A stretch of DNA of 63,293 nt from an uncultured Porphyromonadaceae bacterium (GCA_946414395.1 CAMKOE010000012.1:1-63293); one strand, 5' to 3'. Shown: positions 32,963 to 40,215, numbered from the stretch's first letter. Notes: generated from the letters alone by a model not told the origin. Numbers and translations: made by a program.

Positions 32963-33202
32963 ATGATGATGAATGTTTCTCTTATTCCGTCCTGTGCATG
33001 TGCCGGACCGATGATTGCGGCTGGCAATGCGCGTGCAGGCGCCCTGGTGGCTAGGCTGGGGTGCGATGATGGCTTTGACGCCATCGGCTCTGGGCTTCCC
33101 AGCGCTTGTGTCGATAATTGCGGTGAGAATGACGTCATGGCTCCTGCCGTGGCCCGGCCTCATGGCCGCCGTTCCCCCGACTATGATATACTGAAAGCCT
33201 GA
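32963..33202 (+). CDS. small cysteine-containing hypothetical protein
   Basis: The 79-residue product begins MMMNVSLIPSCACAGPMIAA and has five cysteines (SCACAG, LGCDDG, SACVDNCG). It ends RRSPDYDILKA. Codon use is GC-rich like that of real genes, in contrast to the AT-rich leader directly before it. That leader (GATTATTAACGATTAAAATC, from 32938) resembles the one ahead of the lipoprotein at 33813. A GC-rich hairpin follows at 33229. No family is recognised. It may be a small secreted or modified peptide, or chance coding; the matched leader argues for a real gene. Confidence 0.45.
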   Translation: MMMNVSLIPSCACAGPMIAAGNARAGALVARLGCDDGFDAIGSGLPSACVDNCGENDVMAPAVARPHGRRSPDYDILKA

Positions 33203-33228
33203 TGACTTTTATTCTGATGTGAGGTAGA

Positions 33229-33264
33229 GGAAGGTGCTCATGGCACATCCTGGACGCACCTTCC
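33229..33264 (+). repeat. array hairpin 0
   Basis: Perfect arms GGAAGGTGC (33229-33237) and GCACCTTCC (33256-33264) follow the 79-residue gene. The GGTGC/GCACC core recurs in the next three hairpins. Confidence 0.7.
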
Positions 33265-33319
33265 TTGTACCCAAGCCGCCAGAGCGTTACACGCCCGATT
33301 CCGGAGATTTATTGATCAT

Positions 33320-33412
33320 TGTTAATAACTAAAGTGTAATAATTTTTTTCATAAGTGTAGTTTGAAATGACTGTTGGGAGGGTGCGGCGCACCCGTGTCG
33401 TGCCCTCTTTTT
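33320..33412 (+). repeat. array unit 1: AT-rich leader plus hairpin
   Basis: The leader carries TTAATAACTAAAGTG and AATTTTTTTCATAAG. It is followed by hairpin arms GAGGGTGCG (33378-33386) and CGTGCCCTC (33399-33407) and five T. A competing inner hairpin pairs GGGTGC with GCACCC. A 15-codon frame (33367-33414) spans the hairpin. Confidence 0.65.
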
Positions 33413-33489
33413 AAAAGAACCAGTAACCACTCTACATCTCGTGAGGCGGCAATGGGAGCATTCAGGCAAGAACGAGTTCATTTAACGAC

Positions 33490-33590
33490 AGGTTAATAAT
33501 TATGTGGTAATCTTTTTTCATGGGTATTGGTAACCAAAGATTGGTTTTGTGAAGTGGTGCGCGGCACCCGCTGTGACAGCGCACCACTTT
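33490..33590 (+). repeat. array unit 2: AT-rich leader plus hairpin
   Basis: The leader carries GGTTAATAATTATGTGG and TCTTTTTTCATGGG. The hairpin has perfect arms AGTGGTGCGC (33553-33562) and GCGCACCACT (33579-33588). A 10-codon frame (33520-33552) ends one base before the hairpin. Confidence 0.65.
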
Positions 33591-33639
33591 CTTAAGAAAG
33601 AAGTATCAACACCGAAGAAGGATGTAAGCGTGATTACGA

Positions 33640-33732
33640 TAACAATAATTATAAAGTGCTAGTATTTTTTTCATAAGCGTTAAGGTTAAAATGGGGGGTG
33701 CGGCAGGCGGCCCGTCATCCCGCACCTCCTTT
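33640..33732 (+). repeat. array unit 3: AT-rich leader plus hairpin
   Basis: The leader carries AACAATAATTATAAAGTG and ATTTTTTTCATAAGCG. The hairpin arms are GGGGGTGCGG (33694-33703) and CCGCACCTCC (33720-33729), with one wobble. A 16-codon frame (33691-33741) spans it. Confidence 0.65.
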
Positions 33733-33812
33733 AAAACCTGACAATTACTGCACTTGACAAGTCTGTATTGAATAGATTTCACGATTATTAATTATTATAA
33801 AATCTCAAGCGT

Positions 33813-34277
33813 ATGAAAGGAAAACTACTACATCTCAATTCACTGCAGCAAGTGTTTGTGCTGCTGATTACAAGTTGTGTGCTGCTGGCCCTTGGCGCAT
33901 GCACTGCCGATGAAGAGCCCGAGACGGCCATCGGCTACTATATCACCATCCAGTCCAAGTACCCGATACGCGCGCTTGGCGGCATGCCGCCCATGCCCAA
34001 GGAGAAGATGATAGGAGACATTACCAGCGGCATGCAGGCGGCCATCCGTAAGGTCTATCCGGTCCATGACCAGCAGGGCGACGACTATGCCGTGATCAGG
34101 GCCTGTGATGACCTGTACCGCAGTTACTACGAGGCCTATCGCGACACCTCGGCAGTGACCAGCAACACGTTGACGGGCGGCAGCAGGGCGTCGGAGTGCA
34201 ACGTGGTACTGTATCGGGCCCGCATGTCGGGCATCATCGTCCGCGCCAGTTATCCCATCAAGACTTACAGGTTCTAG
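33813..34277 (+). CDS. lipoprotein, paralogue of the one at 14399
   Basis: The 154-residue protein has a lipoprotein signal with a lipobox-like LGAC near residue 30, followed by acidic residues (TADEEPE). The mature part has GYYITIQSKYPI and the block MQAAIRKVYP...DYAVIRACDDLYRSYYEAY. That block aligns with the lipoprotein at 14399-14854. No known domain is recognised. It is preceded by the fifth leader of the array (GATTATTAATTATTATAAAA, about 33783) and followed by two GC-rich hairpins at about 34300-34365. The location is probably the outer membrane. Confidence 0.7.
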   Translation: MKGKLLHLNSLQQVFVLLITSCVLLALGACTADEEPETAIGYYITIQSKYPIRALGGMPPMPKEKMIGDITSGMQAAIRKVYPVHDQQGDDYAVIRACDDLYRSYYEAYRDTSAVTSNTLTGGSRASECNVVLYRARMSGIIVRASYPIKTYRF

Positions 34278-34301
34278 ATGATATGTTTTTTTTCGCTGCC
34301 G

Positions 34302-34330
34302 GCTGATGCTAGGACAGCCGGCGACGGGTG
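34302..34330 (+). terminator. hairpin after the lipoprotein gene
   Basis: GCCGGCTG and CAGCCGGC arms with a 9-base loop, followed by a second GC-rich hairpin (TGGCCC...GGGGCCA). The rest of the spacer to 34516 shows only a -7 box (TAAGTTTG, 34463-34470) for the next gene. Confidence 0.5.
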
Positions 34331-34516
34331 GCCCTGGAGGACAATCCCTCTGGGGCCATTTCTCTTGATGCGGTGTAAAAGAAATAGACGCTCTGCTGTC
34401 TAAAAAATAGACATATTCCGTTTTTCTGCGTTTCTGCTGTCGGGTCTTGCCTCAATGGTGACTAAGTTTGCATTGACGAGACAAATCCGCTACAATAACT
34501 TTAAAACAGTAAAAAC

Positions 34517-35479
34517 ATGATGAAAATGAAAACTTTGCTTCTGGGAATTATGATGTTAGGCATGCCGCTGGCGGCTGGTGCCTATGATTTTGAGTCTGAC
34601 GGCGTTTATTACGGGATCACAGGGCCGTCCCAGGTCGCTGTCGTGACAGGAGACAATTATGAGGGCGCCTATGACGGCGACGTCTATATCCCCGACAGCG
34701 TGTCCCATGACGGCATGAATTACACGGTGACCGAGATCTATTATGATGCATTCTTCAAGTGTACCCGGTTGGGTGATGTGTTCTTGCCGTCAACAATCAC
34801 GTCCCTGCACTGGGATGCGTTTCTTGACGCCTTTGTCGATGACATCGTCGTGCGTGACTTGGAGACATGGTGCAACATCAGTTTTGAGGAGGATGGCTGC
34901 TTCGGTAGAATGGACCCTTATCCCGACGTCGAGGTCGGAATTCATGGACTGGTGGCGGGCGGCCAGCAGGTGACCGATGTGGTCATCCCTGAATCAATCA
35001 CCCGGATTCACGACTTCACATTCTATAAGACTGGTGCCATCAGGAGCGTGGAGATACCCGGTCATGTCACCAGGGTCGGCATGGGGGCGTTCTTCGGTTG
35101 CACTGACTTGAAGTCGCTCAAGATCGGCGCTGGCGTGGATACCATCGGCCACTACGCATTCAATACCGACTATTACCTATTTGACTGGGAATTTAACGTT
35201 GACCGCAACGTCATTGATGAGGTGGTGTGCCAGGCAACGGTCCCTCCTGTGATGGGTGGCAAGTACTGCTTCAACCAGGCAACCTACAAGCGCGGGACGC
35301 TTTATGTGCCAGCACAGTCATTGAGGGCCTATTGCTTGGATGAGAACTGGAGCCGCTTTGAGAACATCCTGCCTATTCCCGAGCCTGCATCCCGCCAGGG
35401 AGACGTCAACGGCGACGGTGTGCTCAATGTCACAGATGTGACCACCTTGATCGACCTGCTGCTCAATGGAGACCATTGA
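34517..35479 (+). CDS. secreted LRR protein with C-terminal dockerin-like repeat
   Basis: The 320-residue protein has a signal peptide (MMKMKTLLLGIMMLGMPLAA). A few BspA-type LRR_5 repeats follow (VTDVVIPESITRIHDFTFYK near residue 160, VTRVGMGAFFGCTDLKSLKI near 195), then the usual LYVPAQSLRAYCLDENWSRF ending. After it comes one dockerin-like calcium loop, GDVNGDGVLNVTDVTTLIDL, to the C-terminus. Such modules in Bacteroidales may bind an unidentified surface partner; no cohesin is present in the window. The LRR part resembles that of the larger protein at 11529. It stands alone. Confidence 0.8.
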   Translation: MMKMKTLLLGIMMLGMPLAAGAYDFESDGVYYGITGPSQVAVVTGDNYEGAYDGDVYIPDSVSHDGMNYTVTEIYYDAFFKCTRLGDVFLPSTITSLHWDAFLDAFVDDIVVRDLETWCNISFEEDGCFGRMDPYPDVEVGIHGLVAGGQQVTDVVIPESITRIHDFTFYKTGAIRSVEIPGHVTRVGMGAFFGCTDLKSLKIGAGVDTIGHYAFNTDYYLFDWEFNVDRNVIDEVVCQATVPPVMGGKYCFNQATYKRGTLYVPAQSLRAYCLDENWSRFENILPIPEPASRQGDVNGDGVLNVTDVTTLIDLLLNGDH

Positions 35480-35544
35480 TGGGCCGGATAGTAGGGGCCA
35501 CTTGTCCAAGCGGTAACAGTTCAACCAATCATCTCAGACACAGC

Positions 35545-35715
35545 CTCATGCTAAGTCGTGATGCCGATAAGGTGTTGTTTTTAAAGTGTTTATAAAATAA
35601 ACTGCTCTTGTCACAACTGCATGAATGCTGACTCGTGATTGTTGTAATAGTCACTGAAATAATCAGTTAAGTAGGTTAATATTAAATACTTGGCGGCTCA
35701 GCGGCTTAGCGTGAG
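35545..35715. mobile_element. MITE-like element, copy 1
   Basis: Ends CTCATGCTAAGTCG (35545-35558) and, on the other strand, CTCACGCTAAGCCG match at 12 of 14 positions. The AT-rich interior shares GTTAAGTAGGTTAATATTAA-type sequence with the copy at 39585-39747. No coding capacity. Confidence 0.65.
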
Positions 35716-35795
35716 ATTAGGTGGCAGACGTTTTGGCGACGGGTCACGTCAAGACCAGATAAACAAAAAAAACGGCAAAAAGTGTTGTGAATGTG

Positions 35796-35826
35796 TTGTG
35801 TAGTTCAAAAAAAGTGTCTATCTTTG
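35796..35826 (+). promoter_or_regulatory. promoter of the rpmB operon
   Basis: TTG (35796-35798), 20 bases, then TATCTTTG (35819-35826). The transcript should carry about 350 bases before the rpmB ATG. Confidence 0.7.
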
Positions 35827-35832
35827 CAGCCG

Positions 35833-36181
35833 ATTTCGCGGCACATGTCTTGCTGGCGTTGATGCTCATGCGTTAGTCAAGTCAAGAGTGTGACACTTGA
35901 TCGTTGAAACTTCGATGTCAAGGCTATGATGCTAAGTGCCTGGCAGTCAAGCGTAGGACGATATTAAAACGAGCGAGACACCCAACTGTTGTTCCATCCC
36001 GTATTGCCGGTGAACTTCTCACGCCGGTAGGGGGTAGGGCGGCTTCTCCACGCTGGATGTCCACACCCGGAATATTGTGCTGCGCCTGTGTTTTTTCTAT
36101 GTACAGGCAGGCATGTAGCGCGAGATGGCAGATTTAAAGAATGTAAAACAAGAACAATAACTAAAGAAAACAAGAGAAACT
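35833..36181 (+). promoter_or_regulatory. long untranslated leader of rpmB-rpmG
   Basis: About 350 bases with several possible hairpins (CCGG...CCGG near 36005-36030; GCCTGT...ACAGGC near 36088-36111) and no credible ATG gene. It may be a regulatory leader for the ribosomal proteins. Confidence 0.4.
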
Positions 36182-36439
36182 ATGTCTAAAGTTTGTCAAA
36201 TCACCGGAAAGAAGGCGATCACGGGCAACAACGTGTCGCACTCCAAGCGCAGGACGAAACGCAAATTCAACGTTAACGTCTTCAACCGCAAGTTCTTCTG
36301 GCCCGAGCAGGGACAGTGGATCCGCTTGACCGTATCGGCATCAGGCTTGCGCAACATTAACAAGATGGGTCTCGACGCTGCCCTGAAGAAGGCTGCCGAG
36401 GAGGGACACCTCACCGAAATCCAAGTTATCAACAAGTAA
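36182..36439 (+). CDS. rpmB: 50S ribosomal protein L28
   Basis: The 85-residue protein ([20 protein letters not shown]) shows the bL28 pattern: CQITGKK at the start, [13 protein letters not shown] in the middle and [17 protein letters not shown] near residue 50. It binds 23S rRNA in the large subunit. It is first in a three-gene unit with rpmG (18 bases downstream) and a DUF4295 gene, preceded by a long leader from the promoter at 35796. Length and residues are normal for Bacteroidota. Confidence 0.97.
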   Translation: MSKVCQITGKKAITGNNVSHSKRRTKRKFNVNVFNRKFFWPEQGQWIRLTVSASGLRNINKMGLDAALKKAAEEGHLTEIQVINK

Positions 36440-36457
36440 AAAAGGAGAAACTGTATT

Positions 36458-36646
36458 ATGGCAAAGAAAGCAAAAGGCGATCGCGTGCAAGTCATCCTGG
36501 AGTGCACCGAGCAGAAGGGCACTGGCGTTCCCGGCATCAGCCGTTACATCACGACCAAGAACCGCAAGAACACCACCGAGCGTTTGGAACTCAAGAAGTA
36601 CAATCCTTATCTGAAACGCATGACCGTTCACAAGGAGATCAAGTAA
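36458..36646 (+). CDS. rpmG: 50S ribosomal protein L33
   Basis: The 62-residue protein ([20 protein letters not shown]) matches bL33, with [20 protein letters not shown] in the centre. It has only one cysteine, so it is the zinc-free (C-minus) form. It sits between rpmB (18 bases upstream) and the DUF4295 gene (33 bases downstream). Confidence 0.96.
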   Translation: MAKKAKGDRVQVILECTEQKGTGVPGISRYITTKNRKNTTERLELKKYNPYLKRMTVHKEIK

Positions 36647-36679
36647 TAACAACAACCCTTTAAACGACTATATAATTTT

Positions 36680-36829
36680 ATGGCAAAGAAAGTAGTTGCA
36701 ACCCTTCAGACTGGTGAAGGACGCTCATGGAGCAAGGTGATCAAGATGGTCCGCTCCGAGAAGACTGGCGCTTACGTATTTGAGGAGCGCATGGTCCCCA
36801 ACGACAAGGTACAGGACTGGCTCAAGTAA
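36680..36829 (+). CDS. DUF4295 small protein, ribosome-linked by context
   Basis: The 49-residue basic protein (MAKKVVATLQTGEGRSWSKV) matches DUF4295, a family restricted to Bacteroidota and regularly found after rpmB and rpmG. Its MVRSEKTGAYVFEERMV segment is typical. Its basic charge, small size and fixed neighbours make a role on the large ribosomal subunit likely; that is inference from context. It is the last gene of the unit and is followed by a terminator. Confidence 0.85.
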   Translation: MAKKVVATLQTGEGRSWSKVIKMVRSEKTGAYVFEERMVPNDKVQDWLK

Positions 36830-36858
36830 TCACGAGGCCAATCGACAATACACTTCGC

Positions 36859-36903
36859 CTGCCCGCATGCTGACAACAGCCCGCGGGCAGACTTCATTTT
36901 TTT
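36859..36903 (+). terminator. terminator of the rpmB-rpmG-DUF4295 unit
   Basis: Arms CTGCCCGC (36859-36866) and GCGGGCAG (36883-36890), then ACTTCA and a T run. Confidence 0.75.
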
Positions 36904-36997
36904 CTAGAGGTGAAAAACATGAAACTCTTCCCCTCGCCGGCGGTGAAACTTTGCGCCATTTTCATTAACTTTGCCGTCTGGAACAAATCCTGATGTA

Positions 36998-37426
36998 ATG
37001 ATGGACCTGAAGGACAAATATTTTTTCACGATGGAAATCGCCGTGCGCGATTATGAACTCGACAGCGAGGGCATTGTCAACAATGCCGTCTATCTGCACT
37101 ATCTGGAGCACACGCGCCACGCCTTTGTCAAGCAGGAGGGGCTCCCCTTCGGCAGCTTGACGAGCGAGGGCCTCGTGCCGGTGGTGCGCCGCATGACCAT
37201 AGACTACCACACGCCGCTGCGCAGTGGTGATGTGATGCTGAGTTGCCTGCGTGTCGAGCGCGAGGGCGCACGCTTCATCTTCTATCAGGACATCTTCAAA
37301 ACTCCGGGCGGGGAACTGGCCGTGAAGGCCGTTGTGACCATCGTGTGCCTCGACAGTGACGGCCGCATCAACCGTGGTGACGATCTTCAAGCCCGCCTTG
37401 CCAAATTTTTCGATCGTGATGAGTGA
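36998..37426 (+). CDS. acyl-CoA thioesterase, 4-hydroxybenzoyl-CoA type
   Basis: The hotdog-fold protein (142 residues from ATG 36998) contains VRDYELDSEGIVNNAVYLHY near residue 15, the 4HBT signature with its catalytic acidic residue. LRSGDVMLSCLRVEREGARF follows in the second half. It hydrolyses acyl-CoA thioesters in the cytoplasm; substrate unknown. I chose 36998 rather than the in-frame ATG at 36971 because a -7 box (TAACTTTG, 36966-36973) covers that upstream ATG. The dprA start lies inside its 3' end (8-base overlap), so the two are coupled. Confidence 0.85.
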   Translation: MMDLKDKYFFTMEIAVRDYELDSEGIVNNAVYLHYLEHTRHAFVKQEGLPFGSLTSEGLVPVVRRMTIDYHTPLRSGDVMLSCLRVEREGARFIFYQDIFKTPGGELAVKAVVTIVCLDSDGRINRGDDLQARLAKFFDRDE

Positions 37427-38537
37427 TAGCGTGTCCACATCACCACTGGCCTGCCGCATAGCCTTTGCCAGCCTCCAGGGCATGGGCATCGACCTGGCGC
37501 GCAAGTTGCTCGATGTCGTGGGCAGCGAGCAGCGCTTCTTTGACATGAGCGAGAAAGACCTGCGCAACCTCACCCGCGGGCGCAGCAAGATCTACCGTGA
37601 CGACTACCGCCGGGAGTGCATGGAGCGTGCCGTGAGGGAAGAGGCGTTTGTGGGCGAGCATGGCATCAGTGCCGTCTATTTTACCGATGCCGCTTATCCT
37701 CACCGCCTGCTTGAGGCGCCCGACGCCCCGGCCATGATCTACACGCTGGGCAAGTGCGACCTCGAGAGTGCCCATGTCGTCAGTGTGGTGGGAACGCGCC
37801 ACGCGACACAGTATGGCGTCAAGTTCTGTGACACGCTCATTGGCGACCTGGCCGAGCGGTTGCCGGGTCTGGTCGTGGTGAGCGGTCTCGCCTATGGAAT
37901 CGACATCGCCGCCCACCGGGCTGCGCTTAAGCACGGTGTCCCCACGGTGGCTGTGCTCCCCCGCGGCCTGAACCGCATCTATCCCGCCATGCACCGCAAC
38001 GACGCCATCGCCATCGCCAAGCGCGGGGGTATGCTCCTGACCGACTACACCAGCCAGGACGCAGTGCAGAAGAGCAACTTCCTGGCACGCAACCGCATTG
38101 TGGCTGCCTTGAGCGACTGCACGGTGGTTGTCGAGTCGGCTGGCTCGGGTGGGGCGCTGGTGACCGCCTCGCTGGCCATGAGTTACAACCGTGATGTCAT
38201 GGCGGTGCCGGGCCGCAGCGGTGACGAGTACTCGGCAGGTTGCAACAAACTCATCGCCACCAATAAGGCCGCCCTCATCACCAGTGCCGATGACCTGATG
38301 GCAGCCATGCGGTGGGAACCGGCCCAGCAGCAAGCGGTGCAACTCGACTTGTTCCCCGACCTGACCGCCGAGGAGCAGGCCGTCGTTGATGTCGTGCGCG
38401 ACCGCGGCGAGATTCACCTCAATGCGCTGGCCGACGCCCTGCAGTTGCCCGTCTATAAACTCATGAGCACCCTGGTGGAACTCGACTGCAAGAACATCAT
38501 TGCCACGTTGCCTGGCTGCCGATACACATTGATTTAG
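37419..38537 (+). CDS. dprA: DNA-processing protein DprA
   Basis: The 372-residue protein has an N-terminal HhH/SAM-like region (ASLQGMGIDLARKLLDVVG), the Rossmann-like DprA core and a C-terminal winged helix (LNALADALQLPVYKLMSTLV). The core shows VVSVVGTRHATQYG, SGLAYGIDIAAHRAALKHG and NFLARNRIVAALSD, as well as VESAGSGGALVTASLA. DprA loads RecA on incoming single-stranded DNA during transformation. Its ATG at 37419 overlaps the thioesterase by 8 bases. No competence genes other than cinA (30 kb away) occur in the window. Confidence 0.95.
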   Translation: MSDSVSTSPLACRIAFASLQGMGIDLARKLLDVVGSEQRFFDMSEKDLRNLTRGRSKIYRDDYRRECMERAVREEAFVGEHGISAVYFTDAAYPHRLLEAPDAPAMIYTLGKCDLESAHVVSVVGTRHATQYGVKFCDTLIGDLAERLPGLVVVSGLAYGIDIAAHRAALKHGVPTVAVLPRGLNRIYPAMHRNDAIAIAKRGGMLLTDYTSQDAVQKSNFLARNRIVAALSDCTVVVESAGSGGALVTASLAMSYNRDVMAVPGRSGDEYSAGCNKLIATNKAALITSADDLMAAMRWEPAQQQAVQLDLFPDLTAEEQAVVDVVRDRGEIHLNALADALQLPVYKLMSTLVELDCKNIIATLPGCRYTLI

Positions 38538-38641
38538 GCCCGGAATCTGGCGAATAACTCCATTTTTGCATTTTTTAAGGAACGTGGCGGTGACTGATTT
38601 GAATTTTTGCCGTATCTTTACATTTTCTTTTTTAATAAAAA

Positions 38642-39550
38642 ATGAACTTTAAATTACACAACGATATGAATACTCAGCGAATACCTGATTCAGAGTTTAT
38701 CATCAATGATGACGGTTCGGCATTTCACATTCACGTGAAGCCCGAGCAGTTGACCGACAACATCATTGTGTGCGGCGACCCTGGCCGCGTGACCATGATT
38801 GCATCCCACTTCGAGACCCGTGACTGGGAAACCTCCAGCCGCGAGTTTCACGCCATCGGCGGCACCTTTAACGGCAAGCCCATTATGGCCCTGTCCCACG
38901 GCATTGGCCCCGATAACATCGATATTGTGATGACCGAACTTGATGGCCTGGCCAACATCGACTTCCAGACCCGCACGCCCCGTGCCGTTCACCGCACCCT
39001 CAACATCGTGCGCATCGGCACCTCGGGAGGCCTGCAGCCCTATGTTCCCGTTGGCACCCCTGTCATCGCTTCCAAGGCCATCGGCTTTGATGGCGTGATC
39101 AATTATTATGCCGACCGCAACAAGGTCGCCGACCTCGACTTTGAGAAGAAATTCTGTGAGTTCGTCAAGTGGAACGAACTGTTTGCCAAGCCCTATGTCG
39201 TTGATGCCGACCCGTGGCTGGTCGAGAAAATCGGCCGTGACGATATGGTGCGCGGTTATACCATCTCGGCAGTGGGCTTCTATGGTCCCCAGGGGCGCCG
39301 TGTGCGTCTCGACCTGGCCGAGCCCGAACTGAACAGCCGCATTGAGCGATTTGAGTATAACGGAGGCCACATCACCAACTATGAGATGGAGAGCAGTGCG
39401 CTCCAGGGTATGGCACTGATGCTGGGTCACCGCGCGATGACCGTATGTTCAATCATCGCCAACCGGGTGGCCACCGATGTCAACCCCAACTACAAGACTG
39501 CCGTCGAGGACCTGGTGAAGACCGTCCTCGAGCGTCTCACTGCCGATTGA
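38642..39550 (+). CDS. nucleoside phosphorylase (uridine phosphorylase-like)
   Basis: This PNP/UDP-family protein (302 residues) shows NIIVCGDPGRVTMIASHF near residue 40 (phosphate binding), VRIGTSGGLQPYVPVGTPVI near 120 and ITNYEMESSALQGMALM near 245, the nucleoside-binding Met-Glu pair. It splits nucleosides with phosphate to give ribose-1-phosphate and a base, as pyrimidine salvage. An in-frame ATG at 38666 (MNTQRIPDSEF) matches where related proteins usually begin and is an equally possible start. The gene is alone. A TATCTTTA box lies about 25 bases upstream, and a MITE-like element follows the stop. Confidence 0.88.
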   Translation: MNFKLHNDMNTQRIPDSEFIINDDGSAFHIHVKPEQLTDNIIVCGDPGRVTMIASHFETRDWETSSREFHAIGGTFNGKPIMALSHGIGPDNIDIVMTELDGLANIDFQTRTPRAVHRTLNIVRIGTSGGLQPYVPVGTPVIASKAIGFDGVINYYADRNKVADLDFEKKFCEFVKWNELFAKPYVVDADPWLVEKIGRDDMVRGYTISAVGFYGPQGRRVRLDLAEPELNSRIERFEYNGGHITNYEMESSALQGMALMLGHRAMTVCSIIANRVATDVNPNYKTAVEDLVKTVLERLTAD

Positions 39551-39584
39551 GCCGATTGGCCGCATGATGTTTGGCCGGTCGAGT

Positions 39585-39747
39585 CTCACGCTAAGCCGTT
39601 AAGATATTATTTTTAAGGCATTTATAAATTCCTGCTCTGATTACAAGTCAGCATTCATGCTGACTTGTAATCATCTTAATAATCAATGAATTATTTAGTT
39701 AAGTGAATTAATATTAAATACTTAGCGGCTTGGCGACTTAGCGAGAG
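39585..39747. mobile_element. MITE-like element, copy 2
   Basis: Ends CTCACGCTAAGCCG (39585-39598) and CTCTCGCTAAGTCG on the other strand match at 12 of 14 positions. Near the middle is a perfect 15-base hairpin (GATTACAAGTCAGCA with a TTCA loop). The right part (TTAATATTAAATACTTAGCG) matches copy 1. No coding capacity. Confidence 0.7.
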
Positions 39748-39872
39748 TTGAAGCCGCTGGATATCCATGTGATGTCAAGTAAAATAAAAAAAATCTTAAA
39801 ACTTGAGTGCAGTATAATATAATGCATTAGGCATGCGTTATAAGAATGTAACAATTTTAAACAGGATTGCCT

Positions 39873-40034
39873 ATGCATGAAATGACTACTTCGACAAACA
39901 ACAATGACAGTGACGTTATGGCAGCAGTAAAGGGTCCCAAGAAGGCGACTATTGAGTTCCTCAAGCAGTTTGCGAGGGCCTATGAGTATAACGTCGAGTT
40001 GCCGAGAGGATTAGAGTCGATGATTTTGAACTAG
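39873..40034 (+). CDS. small conserved-type hypothetical protein (53 residues)
   Basis: This short frame starts MHEMTTSTNNNDSDVMAAVK and continues KATIEFLKQFARAYEYN, then LPRGLESMILN and a stop. The spacing of the FLKQFARAY helix and the LP-x-GL-x-x-x-ILN ending recalls very small Bacteroidales proteins of unknown function that I have seen in this form. The AT-rich leader before it and a good terminator after it support a real, independently transcribed gene. The role is unknown. No membrane segment or signal peptide is visible. Confidence 0.6.
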   Translation: MHEMTTSTNNNDSDVMAAVKGPKKATIEFLKQFARAYEYNVELPRGLESMILN

Positions 40035-40071
40035 AATAATCGCCCCTCTCCAGCAGAAACTGAATAAGAAA

Positions 40072-40109
40072 CCTTCCTGTGCCTCATGGCGGGAAGGTTC
40101 CTTTTTTTT
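40072..40109 (+). terminator. intrinsic terminator
   Basis: AACCTTCC and GGAAGGTT arms around a 14-base loop, followed by a run of nine T. Confidence 0.85.
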
Positions 40110-40163
40110 TAGTTTATTGATGGCGGTCATTAGAGTTTTTTGGCCACAAGTGGCGTCCTGCTG

Positions 40164-40194
40164 TTGCCCATGTCATGATAAAATTGTAAATTTG
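40164..40194 (+). promoter_or_regulatory. promoter of cdsA
   Basis: TTG (40164-40166), 20 bases, then TAAATTTG (40187-40194). It lies inside the longer frame that begins at 40117, so the ATG at 40216 is the real start. Confidence 0.7.
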
Positions 40195-40215
40195 CACCAA
40201 ATATCGAATTCCGTC

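Noticed and set aside
33229-33732. CRISPR array or integron cassette array.
   Set aside because: Repeats are degenerate, spacing is irregular (about 150-170 bases), there are no constant-length spacers, and no cas genes or integron integrase are near.
32612-33812. Retron or diversity-generating element.
   Set aside because: No reverse transcriptase gene is present anywhere in the window.
35904-36137. Open frame of 77 codons in the rpmB leader.
   Set aside because: It has no ATG start, many Cys and Arg residues without pattern, and lies in a structured leader.
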